Source of the DNA: Scatavimonas merdigallinarum
GTDB taxonomy: Bacteria > Bacillota > Clostridia > Oscillospirales > Acutalibacteraceae
DNA: 23,383 nucleotides
Direction of reading: 5' to 3'
Assembly: GCA_018713055.1 (NCBI GenBank)
Contig: DVFW01000030.1
Location: 1 to 23,383 of the forward strand
Shown here: positions 15,302 through 22,944 of the stretch, in pieces
Layout: every line of letters starts with the position of its first letter
How positions within the stretch are numbered: the stretch's first letter is position 1
Notes under the pieces: model-generated
Database searches by the model: none
Told to the model about the DNA's origin: nothing
The model's input: only the letters and a program-made list of their open reading frames with translations
Position numbers and translations under genes: made by a program

Positions 15302-16066
15302 ATGCTTTTAGTTTTGGACGTCGGAAATACCCATATTAAAATGGGAATTTATAATGGGGACAGCCTGTCGTTTCAGGCGCGCCTTTCTACAGATCGCTTT
15401 AAAACAGCGGATGAATATGCTGTGGAGTTTTATACCGTTTTTCAGGTATATAAGGTGCCTGCCGGTAAAATTACCGGCGTAATTATAGGCAGCGTCGTGC
15501 CACAGATTACCTCTGCTTTGAAAACCGCAATGCAAACTCTGACCGGTACGTCCCCCATGGTGGTAGGACCGGGGATTAAAACGGGACTAAATATTAAAAT
15601 CAATAATCCGGCGACTACCGGCGCGGACCTTGTTGCAAGCTGTGTAGCCGCGTCTGAGCTGTATCCGTGTCCATGCATTGTCTTTGCGCTGGGCACCGCA
15701 ACTACTATTTCCGTACTTGACAAAGACGGCGCCATGCTTGGCGGCAGTATTTTGCCCGGCGTAGGAATTTCTCTAAACGCATTGACCGCCAAAAGCGCAC
15801 TGCTTTCCGCCATCAGTCTGGAAGCCCCCGAGAAGGTCATTGGGAAAAATACAGAAGACTGTATGCGCAGCGGCTCCGTTTTGGGGACTGCTTCCATGCT
15901 CGACGGTATGTACACCCGCATTGAACAGGAGCTTGGCGTTCACTGCAGCGCGGTGGCAACCGGTGGTTTTGCCAGCGTAATTATACCAAACTGCTACCGT
16001 AAAATTGATGTGCGCGACGACCTTGTGTTACTGGGGCTGAAAAGTATTTATCATAAAAACCAGTAG
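15302..16066 (+). CDS. coaX: Type III pantothenate kinase
   Basis: A 254-residue cytoplasmic enzyme that phosphorylates pantothenate, the first step of coenzyme A synthesis. CoaX enzymes belong to the ASKHA fold. The first phosphate loop DVGNTHIKMG is at residues 6-15, TGADLVAS lies mid-protein, ALGTATTISV forms the second phosphate loop and AVATGGFASV the adenosine loop. CoaX differs from CoaA in needing a monovalent cation and in resisting CoA feedback (family knowledge). The frame is open back to an ATG at 15245, but that codon overlaps the -35 box. The ATG at 15302 has AAAGGAGG at 15283-15290 and matches the family start. It heads a plus-strand set with a vitamin transporter subunit and birA. 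Confidence 0.95.
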   Translation: MLLVLDVGNTHIKMGIYNGDSLSFQARLSTDRFKTADEYAVEFYTVFQVYKVPAGKITGVIIGSVVPQITSALKTAMQTLTGTSPMVVGPGIKTGLNIKINNPATTGADLVASCVAASELYPCPCIVFALGTATTISVLDKDGAMLGGSILPGVGISLNALTAKSALLSAISLEAPEKVIGKNTEDCMRSGSVLGTASMLDGMYTRIEQELGVHCSAVATGGFASVIIPNCYRKIDVRDDLVLLGLKSIYHKNQ

Positions 16067-16165
16067 TATGCAAGGTCTGCAGACCGATGTGTTTTCCATA
16101 TGTATTTGTTGAAACGTCTTTTCAGGCGTTATGTAATTTCATTCGGTTATAGCCAATAAAAAGGT

Positions 16166-16171
16166 TATAAT
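16166..16171 (+). promoter_or_regulatory. -10 box upstream of the ECF S component
   Basis: TATAAT matches the consensus, but the sequence about 17-18 bases upstream (TTCGGT) is a poor -35. The gap before the gene also contains GGTCTGCAGACC (16074-16085), a perfect 12-base palindrome right after the coaX stop. Confidence 0.4.
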
Positions 16172-16221
16172 AAATAAAAATTGCGCTGCATCTTTATGAG
16201 CAGCAGCAGGAGGAATGTAAA

Positions 16222-16857
16222 ATGACACAAGGAAAAAAACTTTCAAAGCTGCAGTATATGGTAATTACTGCAGTACTGGCGGCGATCATTGTATTTCTGA
16301 TGTTTTCCGGCCTGGGGTATATTCCCACCGGTTTTGGATTTACAATCACAATTTTAATGATTCCCGTGGCAATCGGCGCAATTCTTTTAGGCCCGGCCGC
16401 CGGCGCAATACTGGGTGCGGTTTTTGGTCTGACAAGCCTTGCAACCTGCTTTTTAGGGCTTGACGCGCTAGGAGTAGCACTTTTGGCTATATCTCCGTGG
16501 AAAACAGCCATTGTCTGCGTGGTTCCCAGAATCCTTGTCGGCTACTTATGCGGCTTGATCTTCAAAGCGCTGAATGGAAAGGTGTTTAAGACCCGGAAAA
16601 CCGACCTTTTATCCTATGGAGTTGCCAGTATCAGCGCGGCACTGTTGAACACCTTGTTCTTTTTTGCAGCCTTATGGATCTTTTTCGGCGGCGACCCGAC
16701 TGTTACGCAATATACCGGCGGCTCTTCCAACTTTTTTGTCCTGATCGGCGCATTGGGCGGCATCAATGCAATTGTAGAAGCCGTTGCCTGCCTGATTCTG
16801 GGTACGGCAATTGCCAAAGCATTGAACATGGTGATGAAACGGGCGGCAAAAATCTAA
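16222..16857 (+). CDS. ECF transporter S component, probably for pantothenate
   Basis: A 211-residue membrane protein with about six helices. It has features of energy-coupling-factor substrate-binding subunits: a short Lys-rich N-terminus, ALVAAIIVFLM-like first helix (here TAVLAAIIVFLMFSGLG), an early GYIPTGFGFTITILMIPVAI segment and Gly/Ala-rich helices LLGPAAGAILGAVFGL. Such S components bind a vitamin and dock on a shared EcfAAT module, which is not in this window. Its position right after coaX suggests pantothenate (PanT-like), while the next gene birA would point to biotin; it does not resemble BioY. AGGAGG precedes ATG 16222. Substrate is inferred from context only. Confidence 0.75.
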   Translation: MTQGKKLSKLQYMVITAVLAAIIVFLMFSGLGYIPTGFGFTITILMIPVAIGAILLGPAAGAILGAVFGLTSLATCFLGLDALGVALLAISPWKTAIVCVVPRILVGYLCGLIFKALNGKVFKTRKTDLLSYGVASISAALLNTLFFFAALWIFFGGDPTVTQYTGGSSNFFVLIGALGGINAIVEAVACLILGTAIAKALNMVMKRAAKI

Positions 16858-16875
16858 TTTTTAATCTGCAAATGG

Positions 16876-16908
16876 TGCGGGCGGTATTTTTCCGCCCGTA
16901 TTGTTTTG
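16876..16908 (+). terminator. Terminator-like hairpin between the S component and birA
   Basis: CGGGCGG (16878-16884) pairs with CCGCCCG (16892-16898), extended by two weaker pairs, and is followed by TATTGTTTTG. Only 26 bases separate it from the birA start, too few for a promoter. birA is therefore probably expressed by read-through at a reduced level. Confidence 0.7.
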
Positions 16909-16934
16909 AATATAAAGTAAAAGGAAATACCATT

Positions 16935-17903
16935 ATGAAAGAAAAAATTCTGCATATTTTAAAAGAGGCCCAGGGTTACGTTTCCGGACAAGACCTGTCC
17001 CGTATGCTTTCGGTTTCCCGCAGCGCGGTCTGGAAAAGCATAAACGCTCTAAGAAAAGACGGCTATGTCATAGATTCTGTTACAAATAAGGGCTACTGTC
17101 TGCAGATTTCACCAGATATTCTTAGTGCCGGTGAAGTTTGCAACGGCCTTGCAACCAAGCAAATCGGAAAAAAACTGTTATTTTTTTCACGGGTGGATTC
17201 CACCAATGAAGAGCTAAAGCGCAGAGCCAGAACCGGCGCTGAAAGCGGGCTGGTCTGCACAGCTGAACAGCAAATCGCTGGAAAAGGCCGGCTTGGCAGA
17301 AGCTGGGTTTCTCCGCCGGGCACAGGAATTTTTGCAAGCGTGCTTCTGCGGCCGGACATCCCCCCAACAGAGGTTCCGGGCATTACACTTGCAGCCGGGC
17401 TGGCCGTCTGCAGAGCAGTACAAACAACTACGGGTTGCAAGGCCAAAATAAAATGGCCAAATGATGTATTGATCGGCAACAAAAAACTATGCGGCATACT
17501 CACAGAGATAGCTGCGGAGGCAGACAAGGTCGATTTTATCATAATCGGCATAGGAATCAACGCCAATAACGCGCATTTTCCGGAAGAAATTGCGCATAAG
17601 GCCACTTCCCTCTTATTAGAAACCGGGCACCGGATTGACCGGCGAACGCTCCTTCGCGAGGTTTTAAAGCAGCTTGAAATTTATACCGACGAATTTTTCA
17701 CCGATGCAACCGGAAGCGTTGTAAACGAGTACAAAACCGAGTGCGCAACGCTTGGCCGACAGGTACGGGTTTTACGCGGTAAGGAAATGCTGGAGGGAAC
17801 GGCTGTGGATATTAGCGATACCGGCGCGCTTATAATTCAACAACCAAACGGCGTGCGCATCACGGCAAGCGCCGGCGATACAACGGTGCAGGGCTTATAT
17901 TAA
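16935..17903 (+). CDS. birA: Biotin-protein ligase and biotin operon repressor BirA
   Basis: A 322-residue bifunctional protein. It makes biotinyl-AMP and transfers biotin to a lysine of acetyl-CoA carboxylase or other carboxylases. The N-terminal winged helix (about 1-60, GYVSGQDLSRMLSVSRSAVWKS) indicates that it also represses biotin genes. The ligase domain shows the biotinyl-AMP loop GKGRLGRSW (116-124), KWPND (173-177) and GIGINAN (205-211), followed by the small C-terminal SH3-like domain. The frame is open upstream to 16674, inside the S component gene, but ATG 16935 has AAGGAA 9 bases before it and starts like other BirA proteins. No biotin operator palindrome was seen nearby, so its target operon is elsewhere. 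Confidence 0.95.
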   Translation: MKEKILHILKEAQGYVSGQDLSRMLSVSRSAVWKSINALRKDGYVIDSVTNKGYCLQISPDILSAGEVCNGLATKQIGKKLLFFSRVDSTNEELKRRARTGAESGLVCTAEQQIAGKGRLGRSWVSPPGTGIFASVLLRPDIPPTEVPGITLAAGLAVCRAVQTTTGCKAKIKWPNDVLIGNKKLCGILTEIAAEADKVDFIIIGIGINANNAHFPEEIAHKATSLLLETGHRIDRRTLLREVLKQLEIYTDEFFTDATGSVVNEYKTECATLGRQVRVLRGKEMLEGTAVDISDTGALIIQQPNGVRITASAGDTTVQGLY

Positions 17904-18089
17904 AACCTGTTTTTCTCTTTCCAGCAAAATTGCAATTTTTATTCCTTTCCATGACCCGGCGCCTGCCGGCCCGGTATGCAGCTGTCTGCACAATATGCAT
18001 AAAACACATGCTTTTTCTACACAAAAGGGAAAAACATTCGTCCATACGGCTTTTTGCAGGTTTTTACCCGCTGTTTTTCCCGGAAGCGT
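17904..18089. other. Intergenic region after birA, no gene seen
   Basis: Contains the perfect palindrome AAAATTGCAATTTT (17926-17939) and small hairpins CCGGC-GCCT-GCCGG (17956-17969) and TGCAG-CTGT-CTGCA. None has the T run of an intrinsic terminator. No convincing frame or RNA gene was found. Confidence 0.5.
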
Positions 18090-18118
18090 TTGCATCGCTG
18101 CTGCAAGTATGTTAAAAT
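18090..18118 (+). promoter_or_regulatory. Promoter of the TIM barrel-acyl-CoA synthetase gene
   Basis: TTGCAT (18090-18095) and TAAAAT (18113-18118) are separated by 17 bases. Transcription would start near 18125, about 190 bases before the ATG. Confidence 0.55.
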
Positions 18119-18124
18119 GATTAA

Positions 18125-18314
18125 TATAAGCCTTTACGGCAATAACCTGGTCCTGATCCGGTAAAATTCCTATGCGGGTACTGCAGCCTGCAGTTTTCCA
18201 TTGTTACCGGAACCGGAAACCTGTTTGCAGAGTGCATCCCTATCTGCCGCTTTTAAACCGATTTAACGGTGTAGTCTGCATAAAATCCTAGATTCAACAT
18301 ATGGAGGAACCGTA
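18125..18314 (+). other. Long structured leader of the fusion gene
   Basis: CCGGTAA (18158-18164) and TTACCGG (18204-18210) can close a domain. Inside it ACTGCAG-C-CTGCAGT (18180-18194) is a perfect inverted repeat. ACCG-ATTTAA-CGGT lies further on, before the ribosome site. No known riboswitch consensus was recognised. Confidence 0.45.
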
Positions 18315-20846
18315 ATGAAACTTGCATTTTCAACATTGGCATGCCCCGATTTTTCCTGGCCTGACATTTATTCCATGGCAAAGGATATTGGCTTTGACGG
18401 TATTGAAATCAGAGGGCTGGGCAAAGATATTTTTGCCGTGAACTCCCCTCCTTTTACAGACGCCCAACTTCCGCAGACCATTAAAAAACTACATACGTTA
18501 CGCCTGGAAATTCCCTGTTTGTCTTCCGATTGTTGCCTGAAATTTGCAGACAAGGCCAAAGAAAACAAGCGTGAGATTGTTGAATATATTGAGCTGGCGC
18601 AGAAGCTTTCCGCGCCGTATATCCGTATTCTTGCCGACTTATCCCCCATGGCGGAGGGAGAAGTTGACGACAGCGCTGTTATTGCCCAGTTGCGCGAGCT
18701 GGCTCCGCTTGCAGAAAAAGCCGGAGTTACGCTTCTGGTTGAAACCAACGGCGTTTATGCGGACACCGCCCGTTTGCGGCGGTTGCTGGAGCAGCTTTCC
18801 AGCGATGCGGTAGCGGCCCTTTGGGATATGCACCACCCTTACCGTTTTATGGGAGAACAGCCGGAACAGACGGTTCAAAATTTGGGCGCCTATATTAAAT
18901 ATGTACACGTAAAAGATTCTGTTATGACCGAACAGGGCGTAGAGTACCGCATGATGGGTGAAGGCGATCTTCCTGTCGGTGAAATGATGATGGCCTTAAA
19001 CTCCATTTACTACGAAGGCTATATTTCTCTGGAATGGGTTAAGCGCTGGGCAGGCCATTTAAGCGACGCCGGTATTGTTTTTCCACAGTTTGTCCATTAT
19101 ATGGAAAGTTATACAGGCCGCGACTTTACCAAGAGCGTTTTGCTGGATAACAAGGCAAAAACCGGAAAATACGTCTGGGAAAAAGATACACTGATTGACC
19201 TGACGTTCCCGCAGGTGCTTGACCGCATGGCGGAAGAATTTCCCGACCAGTATGCATTCCGCTTTACCACGCTGGATTATACCAGAACATATTCTGAATT
19301 TCGTGAGGATGTAGACACCTTTGCCCGGGCGCTGATCGCCCTTGGGGTGAAAAAAGGCGACAAGGTGGCAGTATGGGCTACCAATATTCCACAGTGGTAT
19401 ATTACCTTCTGGTCAACTGTAAAAATTGGCGCTGTTTTGGTCACTGTAAATACTGGCTATAAAATTCATGAGGCCGAATATTTGCTGCGTCAGTCAGACA
19501 CCCATACCCTGGTGATGATTGACGGATTTAAGGATTCCAATTACGCGGCGATCATCAATGAGCTATGTCCGGAATTGAAAACCACACTTCCCGGAGAACC
19601 GCTCCATTCTAAAAAGCTGCCGTTTCTGCGTAACATTATTACAGCCGGGTTCCGCCAGGACGGCTGCCTGGAATGGGAAGAGGCTATGGCGCTTTCTGAA
19701 AAAATTCCGGTTGAGATGGTATACCAGCGTATGGCTTTGATCCACCGGCACGATGTATGCAACATCCAGTATACCTCTGGCACTACCGGCTTTCCCAAAG
19801 GCGTTATGCTCACACACTATAACGTTGTAAATAATGGAAAAAATATTGGCGACTGCATGGATTTGTCCACTGCAGACCGGATGATGATACACGTCCCCAT
19901 GTTCCATTGTTTTGGCATGGTTTTAGCCATGACAGCCTGCATGACCCACGGCGTTACCATGTCGCCGATCCCTGCCTTTTCTCCAAGACTTTCTCTGGCA
20001 TGTATTAACCAGGAAAAAATCACCTGTTTCCACGGCGTTCCAACCATGTTTATCGCCATGCTGGAGCACCCGGACTTTGAAAATACAGACTTCAGCTATA
20101 TGCGCACCGGCATTATGGCCGGCAGCCCATGCCCTGTCAAAGTGATGCAGGATGTGGTCGAAAAAATGCACATGACAGAGATTACAATTGTTTACGGCCA
20201 GACAGAAGCTTCGCCCGGCTGCACGCAAAGCCGTGTAGACGACCCGATGGAAGTCCGTGTAAATACGGTGGGCCGGCATCTCCCCGGTGTGGAATGCAAA
20301 ATTGTTTCCCCCGAAACCGGCGAGGACCTGCCCGATAATGTAGACGGCGAGTTTGTCGCCCGCGGCTATAATATTATGAAGGGATACTATAAAATGCCTG
20401 CCGCCACCGCAGCGGTGATTGATGAAGACGGCTGGCTGCACACCGGGGATCTGGCCCGGCGCCTGCCAGACGGCAATTATAAAATTACCGGCCGCATAAA
20501 GGACATGATTATCCGGGGCGGTGAAAACATCTATCCCAAAGAGATTGAGGATTTTATTTACCATCATCCCAAGGTGAAGGATGTCCAGGTGATCGGCGTC
20601 CCCGATAAGCAGTACGGCGAAGAAATTATGGCCTATGTAATTTTAAAAGAAGATCAAACCATGACGGAGGACGAGCTGAAAAATTATGTTCGGGACCATA
20701 TGGCAAAGCACAAGACACCGCGCTATGTTGCCTTTGTTACGGAGTTTCCTATGAATGCAGCCGGAAAAATTTTAAAATATAAAATGCGCGAAATGGCAGT
20801 TGAAAACTTAAAGCTGCAGGATGCAAGCGGAATTGTAACAGCATAG
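18315..20846 (+). CDS. Fusion of a xylose-isomerase-like TIM barrel and an acyl-CoA synthetase
   Basis: An uninterrupted 843-residue two-domain protein. Residues 1-270 are a sugar phosphate isomerase/epimerase-type TIM barrel with its four metal-ligand positions intact: Glu143 (LVETNG), Asp171 (LWDMHHP), His198 (YVHVKDS) and Glu240 (SLEWVKRW). Residues about 290-843 are an AMP-forming acyl-CoA synthetase: ATP loop YTSGTTGFPKG (486-496), YGQTEAS (627-633), HTGD (709-712), the hinge GRIKDMIIRGGENIYP (726-741) and the adenylation lysine Lys818 in NAAGKILKYK. Both halves look catalytically complete. The synthetase half should convert a carboxylic acid, ATP and CoA into acyl-CoA; the barrel may isomerise, epimerise or cleave a polyhydroxy acid or sugar. 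GGAGG precedes the ATG at 18315. Substrates are unknown. Confidence 0.9.
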   Translation: MKLAFSTLACPDFSWPDIYSMAKDIGFDGIEIRGLGKDIFAVNSPPFTDAQLPQTIKKLHTLRLEIPCLSSDCCLKFADKAKENKREIVEYIELAQKLSAPYIRILADLSPMAEGEVDDSAVIAQLRELAPLAEKAGVTLLVETNGVYADTARLRRLLEQLSSDAVAALWDMHHPYRFMGEQPEQTVQNLGAYIKYVHVKDSVMTEQGVEYRMMGEGDLPVGEMMMALNSIYYEGYISLEWVKRWAGHLSDAGIVFPQFVHYMESYTGRDFTKSVLLDNKAKTGKYVWEKDTLIDLTFPQVLDRMAEEFPDQYAFRFTTLDYTRTYSEFREDVDTFARALIALGVKKGDKVAVWATNIPQWYITFWSTVKIGAVLVTVNTGYKIHEAEYLLRQSDTHTLVMIDGFKDSNYAAIINELCPELKTTLPGEPLHSKKLPFLRNIITAGFRQDGCLEWEEAMALSEKIPVEMVYQRMALIHRHDVCNIQYTSGTTGFPKGVMLTHYNVVNNGKNIGDCMDLSTADRMMIHVPMFHCFGMVLAMTACMTHGVTMSPIPAFSPRLSLACINQEKITCFHGVPTMFIAMLEHPDFENTDFSYMRTGIMAGSPCPVKVMQDVVEKMHMTEITIVYGQTEASPGCTQSRVDDPMEVRVNTVGRHLPGVECKIVSPETGEDLPDNVDGEFVARGYNIMKGYYKMPAATAAVIDEDGWLHTGDLARRLPDGNYKITGRIKDMIIRGGENIYPKEIEDFIYHHPKVKDVQVIGVPDKQYGEEIMAYVILKEDQTMTEDELKNYVRDHMAKHKTPRYVAFVTEFPMNAAGKILKYKMREMAVENLKLQDASGIVTA

Positions 20847-20896
20847 TTTTTTCCATCCGTCTTTCCGCTCTTTTTTCTTACAATATCATTTTTACA

Positions 20897-20947
20897 CCCC
20901 CACACGCTTTGTACACAGTTTGCGTACAGAGCAGTGTGGGGATTTTT
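20897..20947 (+). terminator. Terminator of the fusion gene
   Basis: CCCCACAC-GCTTTGTAC (20898-20914) pairs with GTACAGAGC-A-GTGTGGGG (20924-20941), with one G-U pair and one bulged A, followed by ATTTTTC. It is a strong intrinsic terminator. Confidence 0.85.
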
Positions 20948-21062
20948 CAATTGTTTTTGCCTGATGCAGTATTTCTACTGCGTCTTGCCAAAAGAACGCT
21001 GTCCGAGCAGAGCAAATGCATTTGTTATATATACCAAAACCAAAAAAGTATTTTCAGCAAAT
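20948..21062. other. Intergenic region with a hairpin and a palindrome
   Basis: GATGCAGTA (20963-20971) and TACTGCGTC (20976-20984) form a 9-bp stem with a TTTC loop. CAAATGCATTTG (21013-21024) is a perfect 12-base palindrome. No gene is supported. Confidence 0.45.
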
Positions 21063-21079
21063 TGTGACAATTGATCACA
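21063..21079. promoter_or_regulatory. Inverted repeat over the -35 of the sigma-like gene
   Basis: TGTGA-N7-TCACA overlaps the -35 box. It looks like a CRP/FNR-family half-site pair, but the usual spacing is N6, so the regulator type is uncertain. Confidence 0.4.
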
Positions 21080-21099
21080 TAATTTTTATATGTTAAAAT
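21071..21099 (+). promoter_or_regulatory. Promoter of the sigma-like gene
   Basis: TTGATC (21071-21076) and TAAAAT (21094-21099) are separated by 17 bases. Transcription would start near 21106, giving a leader of about 145 bases. Confidence 0.6.
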
Positions 21100-21251
21100 A
21101 TAAGAAAATTAAATATTTTTTTACAAAAATCGTATTAAATTTTAATTTTATACTTCCCAAAGGAAATTTTCTATAAACAATAGAAGCTTGGGCTCTGGCT
21201 CTGTTTTGCCTTGCCCTTCCTGTTAATTTTTTAAATGGAAGGAATTTTACG

Positions 21252-21578
21252 ATGAAACACCGAATTCCCATTTACCAATATACTGTTTCGCAAGTCAGCC
21301 TTCGAGAATATGACTTTCAGCAGGTTCAAAAAATTTTAAACGGCGCACAAGAGTTATGGGATCCGCTTTACCAGGCTTCTTACGAAATCGTTGTACAATG
21401 TGCGGTAAAAACAGACCATAACAGATTGTTAAAGTCAGACGACTATCGCGACATTACTGATGAAGCATTTACAACATGCTATACACAGCTAGACCGGTAT
21501 AAAGGTTGGAGCCGTTTTTCCTACTGGGTCGGCGGTTATGCAAAAATATTACAAGAAACCGCTGCGCACGGGAGCTGA
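21252..21578 (+). CDS. Sigma-70 family factor, N-terminal part (region 2), frameshifted
   Basis: A 108-residue frame that begins with a good site (GGAAGG about 10 bases before ATG 21252). Residues 36-97 look like sigma-70 region 2: LWDPLYQASYEIVVQ, then DDYRDITDEAFTTCYTQLDR, then GWSRFSYWVGGYAK, matching the helix that binds core polymerase and melts the -10. After YAK the frame reads ILQETAAHGS and stops. The -1 frame continues smoothly into a second half with sigma region 4. One missing A in the A5 run at 21542-21546 explains the break. As written, the product would lack the -35-binding domain. Sigma identity is inferred from pattern and is fairly secure for the joined product. Confidence 0.72.
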   Translation: MKHRIPIYQYTVSQVSLREYDFQQVQKILNGAQELWDPLYQASYEIVVQCAVKTDHNRLLKSDDYRDITDEAFTTCYTQLDRYKGWSRFSYWVGGYAKILQETAAHGS

Positions 21579-21877
21579 CCAAGATACGCAACCAGAAGCT
21601 ATTGGAAAACGCGGCAATTTGCCAAATGGCTTATTGCGATCCGTTGCTGACCCTTATTCGTCTGGAACGGGATCAATTTCTTTGGAAGGCGTTTTTTGAT
21701 TTGCCTGCCATAGATCAGAAAATTGTAGCAGCAAGAATTTTTAAAAATACCGCCCCAAAAACGCTTGCCCACGATCTGCAACTGAGCAGGAAAGAAATCC
21801 TGATGCGTTACAATCTGGCAATTATAGTTTTACGGTTACATTACAGGCGCTATTATCCAAACGACTGGCCACAGTAA
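21506..21877 (+). CDS. Sigma-70 family factor, C-terminal part (region 4), frameshifted
   Basis: The -1 frame relative to the gene start. Its meaningful part begins near 21545 with NITRNRCARELTKIRNQK and continues to FLWKAFFDLPAIDQKIVAAR and TAPKTLAHDLQLSRKEILMR, a helix-turn-helix like sigma region 4 that reads the -35 element. The frame formally opens at a TTG at 21506, with AAAGG immediately next to it, too close for a ribosome site. Independent translation is therefore unlikely. Joined to the upstream half it makes a protein of about 208 residues, a normal length for an ECF-like or small sigma factor. Either the gene is broken, the sequence has an indel error, or frameshifting restores it. 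Confidence 0.65.
   Translation: MEPFFLLGRRLCKNITRNRCARELTKIRNQKLLENAAICQMAYCDPLLTLIRLERDQFLWKAFFDLPAIDQKIVAARIFKNTAPKTLAHDLQLSRKEILMRYNLAIIVLRLHYRRYYPNDWPQ
21540..21548 (+). other. Frameshift site in the sigma-like gene
   Basis: In the starting frame the codons are GCA AAA ATA. A -1 slip of tRNA-Lys from AAA to the overlapping AAA (21542-21544), or insertion of one A in the A5 run, gives AAA AAT ATT and joins the two sigma halves. No upstream ribosome-like stimulator or strong downstream stem was seen near it. Confidence 0.6.
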
Positions 21878-21972
21878 AGATATATTGGAGCAAATGTAAC
21901 CGCCTGTTTTCCCCAGAGCAGTCTGTGTTCGCTTCTTAAAATCATATTTTTTAATGGAAGGTGTCAGTAAAA

Positions 21973-22719
21973 ATGGATACAAAACTGAAAGAGCCCAAAA
22001 TTCCGCGAACAAAAGAAGAATTGCTTTCTGAGGCATACACCCAAATAAAGTTTTTAAAAAATGCCTGTGCCTATTATGATGCAGACGACTTGGATTATGC
22101 AAAGCAGATTGCCCTTACACTTCGTGTGCTTTTATATGAAAGTAAGCATTCGCTTTCTGTTTTGCAGCAATTGGAGCGGCAATTTGTTTTTGACCGTCCT
22201 GATTTTATTGACCTCAGCACGGTTGGAGGAGATTTGCCGAACAAAGAACAGACCAATTTCGTTCGTGCTTCATTATGCAAATATCAGTTCATTCACCAGC
22301 CGGATTCACCGCAGGTTCTTCCCCCAATGCCGCTTTCCATAGAAAAAAACAGGCGTTATCCCACACGTGCATTCCAAACCTGGTGGAACAGGCTGAGCGT
22401 TATTTTGATTGAACAGCGATATACTCTTACGCGGATGAAAACCGTTACCCTGATTGCAGATACGGATGGAGGCGCGCATGTAGATCCACAAATGCTGGAA
22501 AGCCTTGCCCTGATAAAAAGAAAAGAAGCCCGGCCTCTGAAAATACTTACTACGCTTCCAAACGGGCAAAATAAAAAATATGTTGCACAAATTGACCAAA
22601 TTTTGGCGGCAACTATACGGACCATTGCCGTTGAAACACTTTTCCAATTTGAAAATAAAATTCTTCCCTATTGTCAAACGCATTGTCGCCCACGCAAAGG
22701 CGCAGAAAATCCAGAATAA
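21973..22719 (+). CDS. Protein of unknown function downstream of the sigma-like gene
   Basis: A 248-residue soluble protein with no signal peptide or membrane helix. The N-terminal third, KEELLSEAYTQIKFLKNACA followed by YYDADDLDYAKQIALTLRVL and LYESKHSLSVLQQL, resembles a widespread uncharacterised family in which a helical segment with FL-YD-G/D-AKRIA-TLRVLLHD is conserved; I recall the pattern but not a function. The remainder (about 90-248) has RRYPTRAFQTWWNRLSVILI and looks alpha/beta. The frame is open to a GTG at 21961, but ATG 21973 has GGAAGGTG 9 bases upstream. It starts 95 bases after the sigma-like gene and shares the leader motif TTTTTTAA(A)TGGAAGG with it, so the two may be controlled together. 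No enzymatic motif was seen. Confidence 0.8.
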   Translation: MDTKLKEPKIPRTKEELLSEAYTQIKFLKNACAYYDADDLDYAKQIALTLRVLLYESKHSLSVLQQLERQFVFDRPDFIDLSTVGGDLPNKEQTNFVRASLCKYQFIHQPDSPQVLPPMPLSIEKNRRYPTRAFQTWWNRLSVILIEQRYTLTRMKTVTLIADTDGGAHVDPQMLESLALIKRKEARPLKILTTLPNGQNKKYVAQIDQILAATIRTIAVETLFQFENKILPYCQTHCRPRKGAENPE

Positions 22720-22944
22720 AGCAGTCCTTGCGTATTTATCATAACGGTAGGTATAAATTCTGCACTCCGGCAGATGCGGCGTTGAAGGAAATTGGGCTGT
22801 TAAACCACAATTTTGCGCCGCAGCACACTATCAAATTTACATATGGAAGGGTTTGTGCATCTCTTCAAAAAGCAATTTCATGCTTGCCCTGCTCCGGCGG
22901 AATTTCTTTTGGAGCATGCCATACTTTTATTTCAGAAGACAGTG
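22720..22944. other. Intergenic region before the acetyltransferase gene
   Basis: A frame runs through here (22671-23054) but has only a TTG start, no ribosome site and no recognisable protein, and it overlaps real genes at both ends. TGCTCC (22890-22895) and GGAGCA (22911-22916) form a weak hairpin. I see nothing else. Confidence 0.5.

Noticed and set aside
19923..20567. 214-residue minus-strand frame opposite the acyl-CoA synthetase domain
   Set aside because: It mirrors the conserved synthetase motifs and has no ribosome site or recognisable protein.
21506..21600. Programmed -1 frameshifting as the proven explanation of the sigma gene break
   Set aside because: The slippery run is imperfect (A AAA ATA) and no clear stimulatory Shine-Dalgarno or stem-loop lies at the right distance, so it remains only one of several options.
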